Assembly (NCBI GenBank): GCA_030372985.1
Contig: JAUCQB010000171.1
Location: 23,695 to 87,694, forward strand
DNA length: 64,000 bases
Source: Phycisphaerae bacterium
GTDB lineage: Bacteria > Planctomycetota > Phycisphaerae > UBA1845 > PWPN01
Reading direction: 5' to 3'
The translations under genes and the position numbers were made by a program. The notes beneath the pieces are model-generated. The model did not search any database. It was not told the DNA's origin and saw only the letters and a list, made by a program, of their open reading frames with translations. Shown here piece by piece: positions 25,750-33,038 of the stretch. How positions within the stretch are numbered: position 1 is the stretch's first letter; each line of letters begins with the position of its first letter.

Positions 25750-26445
25750 ATGAACCCGAGCAACGTTGAGGCCCAGTTGCAGCTCTGGCCGGCCCAGGAC
25801 GGTGGCGCCCCGGAATCAGGCTATCGGCCCCTTCCCTCCATATGGGAGGGAGACGATGCGGAATTGATTCAGCGAATGGTCACATTCTATCCCCGGCGGA
25901 CGCCTCGTCTGATACTGGACGCCACAGTGAACACGGGGCGGTTCTGGAGGAACAGCGGCCTGCCGGTCATCGGCATCGACCTGGAGAGCAGCCACCGCCC
26001 AAGCGTGGTGGCGGACAATCGGCAAATGCCGTTCGCCGATCAAGCGTTCGATCTCGTGGTCTACGACCCGCCTCACGTCCCCAATCAGGGCAAAGACAGG
26101 TCAAAAGACTTCAACACACGGTTCGGGCTGGTGTTCAAGTCGCCGGCCGCCAGCGGCTACAACTTCTCCCATCTCTATCCGCCGTTTCTCGAGGAGGCCT
26201 ACCGGGTCCTGGCTCCCGAGGGTCTCGTGTTTGCGAAGATCGCCGACTACGTACACGGGCACAGGTTCCAGTGGGCGCATCTCGAATTCGTCACGGCCGC
26301 AGCCAAGGCAGGTTTCATGCCGTGTGACTGCATCGTGAAAATCAGACGCGGCCCGATCATCTGTCCGCGCTGGCGAAACGCCCACCATGCCCGCCGCCAA
26401 CACTGCTACTGGGTCGTGCTGCGCAAATCACCCAAATGTGAATAG
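25750..26445 (+). CDS. SAM-dependent DNA methyltransferase of the restriction-modification pair
   Basis: The protein has 231 residues. The ATG at 25750 has AAAGGGAG eight bases upstream. SAM-binding motif I (LILDATVNTGRFW) lies at 54-66, the motif II acidic residue is D77 in VIGIDLE, and catalytic motif IV is DPPH at 106-109 in VVYDPPHVPNQGKD. Motif I precedes motif IV, as in the alpha/gamma order. D-P-P-[HYF] is typical of amino-methyltransferases that make N6-adenine or N4-cytosine. The next gene, convergent and only 8 bp away, encodes an XcyI-like endonuclease, so this enzyme should protect the host at the same recognition site. It is short for a stand-alone DNA methyltransferase, with a compact target-recognition region. 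Confidence 0.8.
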   Translation: MNPSNVEAQLQLWPAQDGGAPESGYRPLPSIWEGDDAELIQRMVTFYPRRTPRLILDATVNTGRFWRNSGLPVIGIDLESSHRPSVVADNRQMPFADQAFDLVVYDPPHVPNQGKDRSKDFNTRFGLVFKSPAASGYNFSHLYPPFLEEAYRVLAPEGLVFAKIADYVHGHRFQWAHLEFVTAAAKAGFMPCDCIVKIRRGPIICPRWRNAHHARRQHCYWVVLRKSPKCE

Positions 26446-26453
26446 TCCGGCGG

Positions 26454-27440
26454 CTAGCCTTCGACGCCCTGTTGTTCCGGTCCCGTACCGATTCCAATGA
26501 CCTGCATGAGTCGATCGCGAAACCGCCGGTGCTCGGGGGTTCGTCGGGACAAGATCTTGTCCAAGCTGAAGAAATACGTCGTGGTCGGTGACTCTCTTCT
26601 CGCAATATCCTCCTCGACAGACCGCCTGAGAACGGTCCAGAATTGGGTGAATCCGGATGCCCTGGCCTTCTGATGACTCTTCTCCGCCTCGCCTAATCGA
26701 TTGTGAACGTTGGACGTATCGCCTCCGCCCTTAATTTCGATGGAGACGCTGGGCACGGTGCCGCTGGGGAGCGTCTCTATGATGGTGATGTCGGGATCGG
26801 CAGCGAAGGCAACCTGTACAATCCGGTTTGCCGCGTTCTTGAGAGTGATCACGGACGAGGTGGCTGACTCAATTCGCGGTTCTATGATGCTGCGGATTAG
26901 ATCGAAGACCTGCCTGGTGGCCTGCTGCCCTATTACGTTATTCTCCGATCCCCGAAGCTGAGGGCCGATCGTCAGGAGCTGGAGTTCGTGGATCGACTCA
27001 CGAGAGACTGGCTGGATCCCTTTGAAGAGTTCCCAGCCTGTCTGGATCAGAGCGTGGCAAAAGTTTGGCAGAAGGTCGCGATTGGCCGAGGACAACTGAT
27101 TGCGCTCTTCGAGCGCCCGGAAACGGCTGACCGGCGGCTTGTAGAACTCCTTCTGGGAAAGTCCGTAAAGCAGTCGGTAGTACCCGAGCAGTAACGGTTT
27201 TGTTTCGAGCACGTACGGGACTGGGTAAAACGTCTCTCCCCGCAGCGCGAAAACTGCCAGCGCCTGCAGCCGATCCTGGCCCACGTATTCGGCCAACTGG
27301 TCATCCAAAGCGGCAATACTCAGTTGCCGGACTGCTTCGGAAAGCGATTCCGAGAGCAGTTGATTGCGCATCTGCTGGAGTCTTGCCCAGAACCGAACCT
27401 GCATTTCGGCTGAAGGCACACGAAACTGAAGAGTCGCCAT
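26454..27440 (-). CDS. XcyI-family type II restriction endonuclease
   Basis: This 328-residue protein starts at the ATG at 27440 with GAGGAG eight bases upstream. It carries a PD-(D/E)xK nuclease core: DPD near 215-217 (AFAADPDITI) and E235-x-K237 in SVSIEIKGGGDTSNVHNR, followed by GEAEKSHQKARASGFTQFW, a signature of the XcyI/Cfr9I endonucleases. Characterised members cut CCCGGG. That specificity is expected but not proved here, and CCCGGG sites do occur in this window. It faces the methyltransferase gene tail to tail with 8 bp between the stops, so the two should be expressed from separate promoters. No controller gene was seen. Confidence 0.85.
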   Translation of the reverse strand: MATLQFRVPSAEMQVRFWARLQQMRNQLLSESLSEAVRQLSIAALDDQLAEYVGQDRLQALAVFALRGETFYPVPYVLETKPLLLGYYRLLYGLSQKEFYKPPVSRFRALEERNQLSSANRDLLPNFCHALIQTGWELFKGIQPVSRESIHELQLLTIGPQLRGSENNVIGQQATRQVFDLIRSIIEPRIESATSSVITLKNAANRIVQVAFAADPDITIIETLPSGTVPSVSIEIKGGGDTSNVHNRLGEAEKSHQKARASGFTQFWTVLRRSVEEDIARRESPTTTYFFSLDKILSRRTPEHRRFRDRLMQVIGIGTGPEQQGVEG

Positions 27441-27673
27441 CGGAATCTCCTCGGAGCGTTTGCAGACAAAACCCTGTCACGTTCGCGCTTCAACCTGCGC
27501 ACTTCGAACAATGAGATCCTTGCTTGGAAGCAGATAATACACTCGGGTTAAGCTTGGTGGCAAAGAACATTCTGCCAAGCAGTGTTGTGCCAGGAAGACC
27601 GTAGATGCTTCAGACCACTGGGGCGTCGAGGGGTGCCGGACATCGGGGTCATCGCCGTCTGGCAAGGCAGCTT

Positions 27674-28300
27674 TCAGCACGGCTGGCGGGTTCGCGTGGT
27701 CATTGGCGGGAGCGGGCCGTAAAGAAGGAACGCCGTTGCCAGCAGTCCGGCGGCCATGATGGCCAGCAGCTCGCGGTTGGGGGAATCTACAAACAGCTTG
27801 CGCCACGGCCAGGCCGGAAGCCATTCGCCCAACTTCAGCACCCAGGCCGGGTAGGGGTTGACCGGCGGCAGGGGCTCCTGGGGGTTCTCGAGCATCGACA
27901 GATCCAGTCTTGTCCCGGCCAGCTCGGCCGCCGACCACTGGATGATCTGCTCGCCTTCAAATCGGTAATTGAGCTCGCGGCGGATGATCCGCTGGTTGAC
28001 CTGGGGGTCGCCTTGGATGGCCTTGATCCGCTCCTCATTGCGATTGGCCTGCTCGTTCAGGTCGCAAACAAGCTGCTCCAGCTTCCGCTCCGTCTCCATG
28101 ATCTGTTCGGTTTCTGCGTAGATGGGGGCCAGCACGCAGGGGGCAAAGACCGCCATGGCCAGCACCGTCAGGACCCAGAACATGATGCAATGCTGCGCGA
28201 CGCCGCCGTGGCCGTTGGTCGGACCGTCAGCTTTGGAGTTCCGCCCTGCAGAAGGGGCGGCCTGATTGTTGTCTTGGGGTGGGCAAGTGCCGGCGTCCAT
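27674..28300 (-). CDS. Coiled-coil membrane protein, DivIC/FtsB-like in layout
   Basis: This 208-residue protein has a charged N-terminal tail and a first membrane helix near residues 38-60 (IMFWVLTVLAMAVFAPCVLA). A heptad-like coiled coil spans about 62-105 (TERKLEQLVCDLNEQANRNE). A second membrane helix lies near 178-196 (LLAIMAAGLLATAFLLYG). The helix-then-coiled-coil start resembles FtsB/DivIC septum proteins, but those end after the coil, whereas this one returns to the membrane. It follows the enolase relic on the same strand with 21 bp between them. No catalytic motif is visible. The function is unassigned, and the division link is only a resemblance. Confidence 0.65.
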   Translation of the reverse strand: MDAGTCPPQDNNQAAPSAGRNSKADGPTNGHGGVAQHCIMFWVLTVLAMAVFAPCVLAPIYAETEQIMETERKLEQLVCDLNEQANRNEERIKAIQGDPQVNQRIIRRELNYRFEGEQIIQWSAAELAGTRLDLSMLENPQEPLPPVNPYPAWVLKLGEWLPAWPWRKLFVDSPNRELLAIMAAGLLATAFLLYGPLPPMTTRTRQPC

Positions 28301-28321
28301 GCCTGCACCTCCGTCCGGCCG

Positions 28322-28714
28322 TTACTTATTCCAGAACCTGCCCCCGAAGACGGCCTCGTCTCCGGGGTGTTCCTCAATACGGAGCAACTGCCTGCACTCG
28401 GTGACTCGGTCGCTCCGGCTGGCACCGCGGGTCTTAGTTTGCCCGACATTGGCCGCTACTGCAATATCGGCAATTGCGGGGTCTTCGGTTTCGCCGCTTC
28501 GATGGCTGACCACGGCGGACCATCCGTGCCGCATGGCCAGGCTGATGCTGTTGAACGTCTCGGTCAGTGGCCGCCCGCCTCTCTCGCTGGCTCGGCTGAC
28601 CGCGGCCTGCGTCATGCATTCATTCTCCGGCACGATGGTCGCCTCGAAGGTTGGATTGGCGCGAGAGTCCGGAATCTCTCTGCAGTTGACGTAAATGATT
28701 GCCGTGGATGACAT
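28322..28714 (-). pseudogene. Enolase relic: N-terminus fused in frame to C-terminus, middle deleted
   Basis: The 130-residue reading from the ATG at 28714 begins like enolase ([20 protein letters not shown] matches the enolase opening with its DSRGNPT motif). After about 45 residues it jumps to the enolase C-terminal part: [37 protein letters not shown], NxLLRIEE-like [13 protein letters not shown], and a natural enolase end GGRFWNK. About 300 residues are missing, including the metal-binding Asp/Glu ligands and most catalytic residues. The substrate-loop SHRSGET and a downstream Lys remain. The frame is intact across the joint, but several strictly conserved positions have drifted (REI-P-DSR-A-N). 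It is best read as a decayed internal-deletion copy. A retained small protein cannot be ruled out. Confidence 0.8.
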
Positions 28715-28980
28715 TGCGTTCTTTGCCGACAACACGACGCTTGGGGGAGGCCTCCACAGGTGCTCTGCTTTCCGGCCCAGCCCGACGCGTCGACCGCAGC
28801 CAAAACGCGGGGCGGGGAAGCCTCAGGATCGCACTCTCGCTATTGTGCGTTTCCGGGTCACCCGCCCTTGTGGCAAGCCCTGAACTCAATACAATAACCG
28901 GGCTACCGCCGACTTGACGTGGAATTTCTTTGTTTCCCGGCCGGTGGGTGCCAGGTTGCTCGCTGCGAGCGGAGAGTTAA

Positions 28981-31017
28981 ATGCCGAACTACAGTACGAC
29001 TGACATCCGGAACGTTGCCCTTGTCGGACACCAGTCCTCGGGCAAAACGTCGCTGGGCGACGCCATCCTTCATGTCACTGGGACGACCAACCGTTTGGGC
29101 GACGTCAACGCCAAGAGCAGCCATCTCGACTTCATGGACGAGGAGAAAAACCGCGGCTGTTCGATCGATTCGGCCCTCATTCATGTTTCGCACAAAGGCA
29201 GGCAGATCAACGTGGTCGATACCCCCGGTGCTCCGGATTTCATCGGCCCGGCCATCGCCGCTCTGGCGGGGGTCGAGACGGCCATCTGCGTCATCTCGGC
29301 AACGGCGGGCATCGAGGTCAACACCCGGCGGATGATGGAGCGGGCCAAGGAGCACGGCGTCGGCAGAGTGATCGTGATCAACAAGATCGAGGCCAACCCC
29401 GACTGCGCGAGCGTGGTTGCGGCCGTCCAGGAACTCTTCGGCAACGAGTGCCAGCCGATGAACCTCTCGGCCAACAAGGGCAGGGCGGTGATCGGCTGCT
29501 TCCAGAACACCGAGGGCCAATCGGACATCCTGGACGTCGCCTCGGCGCACACGGCCCTGATTGAGCGGGTGATCGAGGCCGACGAGGCCATGATGGAGCA
29601 GTATCTTGAGACCGGTGAGGTCGACGTGGCCAAGCTGGGTTCGGTCGTGGCCAAGGCGATCGTTGCGGGCACCTTCATTCCCATCCTGTTTACCGACGCT
29701 CGAGGCGAGGTGGGCGCGACGGAGCTGCTTGACTTCATCGCCGAGTACACCCCCTCGCCCCTTGAAGGCAAGCAGCGCGTTCTCAAGGTCGATGAAACCG
29801 AGACACCCATTAAGCCCGACAAGAGCGAGAAGCTCGTGGGCCAGGTCTTTAAGGTCTTCAGCGATCCCAAGAGCAACATCAAGTACTCGGTGTGCCGAAT
29901 CCATTCCGGCAGCCTGAAGTCCGATTCGCAGATGTACGTCGGCGACGACCGGAAATCGCAGCGGCCCGGACAGCTTCACAAGCTGCAGGGAGCCGAGCAC
30001 CCCGAAATCGAGGAAGGCATCGCCGGCGACATCATCGCCATGGCCAAGGTAGAGGCCCACACCGGGGACGTCATCAGGTCCGACGGCGGCGGCGGGACGA
30101 TCACCATGCCCAAGTTTCCGCACCCGATGTTTTCCCTGGCCATCGAGCCCAAGAGTCGCGGTGACGCCGACAAGGTCAGCGGGGCTCTGGCTCGGTTCTG
30201 CGATGAAGACCCCTGTTTCATCGCCGATCGTGACACGGTGACGCACGAGTTGGTGATCCGCGGCGTGGGCGACCTGCATCTGCGCTCGATCCTGTCTCGC
30301 ATGGCTCAGTACTTTAAGTTGGAGGTCAACACCAAGCCGCCCAAGATCCCTTATCGCGAGACGATCACCGGCAGCGTCAAGGACGTCGAGTATACGCACA
30401 AGAAGCAGACCGGCGGTGCCGGCCAGTTCGGCAGGGTGATTATCGCCATGGAGCCCAACGAGCGCGGCGCCGGCTACGAGTTCATTGACGAAATCTTCGG
30501 CGGGGCGATAGACCTGTCCTTCCGGCCCAGCGTCGACAAGGGCATTCAGGCTCAGATGAAGGAAGGCGTCATCGCCGGTTACCCGGTCGTCGATGTGAAA
30601 GTGCGGCTGACCGACGGCAAGACGCACCCGGTGGACAGCAAGGACATCGCGTTCCAGATCGCCGGCCGCGAAGCCTTCAAGAAGGCCTTCATGCAGTGCA
30701 AGCCGGTACTCCTGGAGCCGATCGTGCACGTCGAGGTGACCGTTCCGAACGACAAGGTGGGCGACATCCAGGGCGATCTCGCCTCCCGTCGAGGCCGGCC
30801 CGAAGGCCAGGAGATGCTGCCCGGCGGGCTGAGTGTCATTTCCGCCCGCGTGCCGCTGGCCGAGATGGCCGACTACCACTCGCGCCTGTCCAGCATCACC
30901 GGAGGTCAGGGCAGCTACGCCATGGAGCTGTCGCACTACGAAAACGTGCCCGGCAACGTCCAGCAGCAGATCATCGACAATGCCAGAAAAGCCCGCGAGG
31001 AGGCCAGGGCATCCTGA
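28981..31017 (+). CDS. EF-G-like translational GTPase paralogue
   Basis: The protein has 678 residues and full EF-G domain order. G1 is GHQSSGKT at 16-23, switch I is EEKNRGCSID at 54-63, G3 is DTPGA at 80-84 and G4 is NKIE at 134-137. Domains II-V follow, with domain IV marked by HKKQTGGAGQFG and FRPSVDKGI, and domain V ending in GGQGSYAMEL. Canonical EF-G has DTPGH, with the His activating water for GTP hydrolysis. Here that residue is Ala84, and the switch I RGITI motif is also altered. This places it with the non-canonical EF-G-II-type paralogues, not the main elongation factor. TTGTGG and TACAAT (28868 and 28890) are a weak upstream promoter. A strong hairpin follows. Confidence 0.88.
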   Translation: MPNYSTTDIRNVALVGHQSSGKTSLGDAILHVTGTTNRLGDVNAKSSHLDFMDEEKNRGCSIDSALIHVSHKGRQINVVDTPGAPDFIGPAIAALAGVETAICVISATAGIEVNTRRMMERAKEHGVGRVIVINKIEANPDCASVVAAVQELFGNECQPMNLSANKGRAVIGCFQNTEGQSDILDVASAHTALIERVIEADEAMMEQYLETGEVDVAKLGSVVAKAIVAGTFIPILFTDARGEVGATELLDFIAEYTPSPLEGKQRVLKVDETETPIKPDKSEKLVGQVFKVFSDPKSNIKYSVCRIHSGSLKSDSQMYVGDDRKSQRPGQLHKLQGAEHPEIEEGIAGDIIAMAKVEAHTGDVIRSDGGGGTITMPKFPHPMFSLAIEPKSRGDADKVSGALARFCDEDPCFIADRDTVTHELVIRGVGDLHLRSILSRMAQYFKLEVNTKPPKIPYRETITGSVKDVEYTHKKQTGGAGQFGRVIIAMEPNERGAGYEFIDEIFGGAIDLSFRPSVDKGIQAQMKEGVIAGYPVVDVKVRLTDGKTHPVDSKDIAFQIAGREAFKKAFMQCKPVLLEPIVHVEVTVPNDKVGDIQGDLASRRGRPEGQEMLPGGLSVISARVPLAEMADYHSRLSSITGGQGSYAMELSHYENVPGNVQQQIIDNARKAREEARAS

Positions 31018-31054
31018 CGAGGATGCTTGCCGATCTCGGATTGCAGGGCGTTTC

Positions 31055-31097
31055 ACGAATGAGGCTCCATGCCCCGAGGGCGTGGAGCCTCATTCGT
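31055..31097 (+). terminator. 20-bp stem, 3-nt loop hairpin after the EF-G-like gene
   Basis: ACGAATGAGGCTCCATGCCC (31055-31074) pairs with GGGCGTGGAGCCTCATTCGT (31078-31097) over 20 bp, with one T-G wobble and a CGA loop. It starts 37 bp after the stop codon. No U-tract follows, so it could act as a rho-assisted terminator, a 3'-end stabiliser or a mobile palindrome. Confidence 0.7.
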
Positions 31098-31367
31098 GTC
31101 CGGCCGGTGCTGCGCCAGTTTGGGCAAGCATTGCCGTTGAGGCCATACGAAGGTTTTGAGCTTGAAACCGAGCAGCTCGTCCGGGTAGACTGTCAGGTGA
31201 CCGTCCGGGAAACGCATGTCTTCACACTGTGCTTCACTCGGTTCCGTGCCGAGGTGTGTTTGCGCGGCGATGCACTTCTCGGTTGCCGGCGATGACGGTG
31301 TTACCGGCCGTCGTGACCGGTGGGTCGTAGGTGGCCCAGCCACTTCCACCTCAAGGAGAACACAAAC
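31098..31367. other. Spacer before the lipoprotein gene
   Basis: Nothing beyond the upstream hairpin was recognised. AAGGAG at 31353-31358 is the ribosome-binding site of the lipoprotein ATG at 31368. Confidence 0.4.
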
Positions 31368-32749
31368 ATGAAACGCTACCTGGTATGTCTGCTGGTCTCG
31401 GTGATGCTGTCCGGTTTGGGGTGCAACACCCAGCCGCCCGATGACGGCGGATCGAACAACGGAGGGGATACCCCCAACGGTGGCGGATCCGACGATGGGC
31501 CTGCCATCGGCGGTGTGCCGGCGGAGCGCCTCCAATCCTCGGACTTCACCTATCTCGGCGCGTTCCGGCTGCCCGACGAGTTTAACTGGGGAGCTTTGGG
31601 GCTCTCCTACTACCCCGACGGTAACAGCGGAGCCGGCTCGCTGCTGGTGACCGGATTTCAGTCGTTGTACGACTCAGCGCATCCGGGCGAGGCCTGCTGG
31701 GACCCGACATGGGACTGCCGCGCGTATTTTGGCGAGGTGCAGATCCCAGCCCCAGTCGTCCTATCGAACTGGGAGGATCTGCCCGTGGCCACCCTGCGCA
31801 ACTCGATGACGAGTTTCGACGGAGGTCTGGCCTCGACCGTCAATCGCGACTGGGTCTTCGTCAGCGACATCGAGTATGTGCCACGGCAGGGCACGCAGAC
31901 GAGCGACAAGCTGTACGGATCGATCAACTTCTGGTACGCCGAGGGAGGCGTCGGGGAAGATACTTTCCCTACCATCTGGTTCTCCAACCTCGACGGGACG
32001 CAGCCGCAGGGCATGTTCCAAGTCGGCCCGGATGAGGCGCCGTACCACGGGCGCAAGATGGGCGCCTACCTGTTCACGGTGCCCGCCTGGTATGCGGATC
32101 AGTATCTGGGCGGCCGGACGCTGGTCACCGGCCGATCACGCGGCACCCCGCGCACCGGGTTCGAGCCGGTCACCACGGATGGCGGCTCGCAGGGCCCGAC
32201 GCTGTTTGCCTTTCGGCCCTGGGATCGTGATAACCCGACGGGCAACCTTGATGCCCTGCCGGTTCTCTACTATCGCGTGGCATTTCCGGGCTGTGGGGGG
32301 CCGAACGTGGCGACCCCGCTCAGTGCGACTACCCCGATTTCACCATGTGCGACGACTGGACCGGCGCGGCGTTCGTCGACAACGGCACGCGTCGGGCGGT
32401 CATGCTCCTCGGCTACAAGGGGCTGGGCGACAACTGCTACGACGAGCCGCCGGTTGAGTGTCATGATCCGTGCAGCGACGCCCATGGCTACCATTGTGAT
32501 CCCTACGAGCGGCAGGTCATTTTCTACGACGTGCACGAGCTGGGGGCTAGCGCGCTCGGACAGCAGCACCCCTGGGTGGTGGTGCCGTATGCGATCTGGC
32601 GGCCGACCGAGTTCTACCTCACAGGCAATCCCTGCTGGAACGTCGGCGGCATGGCCTTCGATGCCCAGGGCCGGCGCCTGTTCATGATCGAGCGCGGACT
32701 GGGCGAGGGAGAAGCGAACGCCGTGGTCGTCCACGTCTGGTCGCTGTAA
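31368..32749 (+). pseudogene. Secreted lipoprotein of unknown function, reading frame broken by a shift at a G-run
   Basis: The start MKRYLVCLLVSVMLSGLGC is a lipoprotein signal with lipobox LGC. AAGGAG lies nine bases upstream. A Gly/Asn/Asp-rich linker (about 20-45) and an exported domain with FTYLGAFRLPDEFNWGALG follow; the latter is an all-beta-looking region of unknown family. The frame stays coding to about 32290, and the remaining part (from AERGDPAQCDYPDF to the end HVWSL at 32749) is in another frame. The two join if one G is added to the GGGGGG run at 32295-32300. This could be a real null mutation or a sequencing or assembly error. With the repair the protein would have about 460 residues. 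The beta-rich sequence suggests a propeller-like fold, but I do not recognise it. Confidence 0.75.
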
Positions 32750-32843
32750 GCCGAGGCAGCGGACGGCGGACCAGAAGCGGCGTCAGGGGACCTGAGCAGA
32801 AACGCAGACACAATGAGAGTGTGGGACCGGCATCTTGCCGGGC

Positions 32844-32991
32844 ACGTGTTTAGCGTGCTGGGGTCTGGCCCTTTTTGCCCAAATGCGGTTCGCGGTGCAA
32901 TTGGGAGAGGTTGGGTCAGTCCGGCGGGACTCGTCGGTGACAAGAAGACGGCAAAAGGTGCCTGACCCGCTCTCTTGCACGCTCAACACGT
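32844..32991 (-). mobile_element. MITE-like element, copy B (148 bp)
   Basis: The element is bounded by ACGTGTTTAGCG (32844-32855) and CGCTCAACACGT (32980-32991), with GGGTCTGGCCC inside the left end and AGGTGCCTGACCC inside the right end. It is the reverse-oriented counterpart of the element at 24051-24201: the GCAAGAG-GCGGGTCAGGCACCT side is on the right here and on the left there. It fills most of the spacer between the lipoprotein gene and the convergent ABC gene. Confidence 0.75.
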
Positions 32992-33038
32992 CCCTTGCCG
33001 GTCCAATCGACCGGCCGGGAGCCGGCCCGCAAGTTCGG

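Noticed and set aside
28903..31056. A 717-codon open frame on the strand opposite the EF-G-like gene
   Set aside because: Antisense to a clear conserved gene in GC-rich DNA; no recognisable protein motif.
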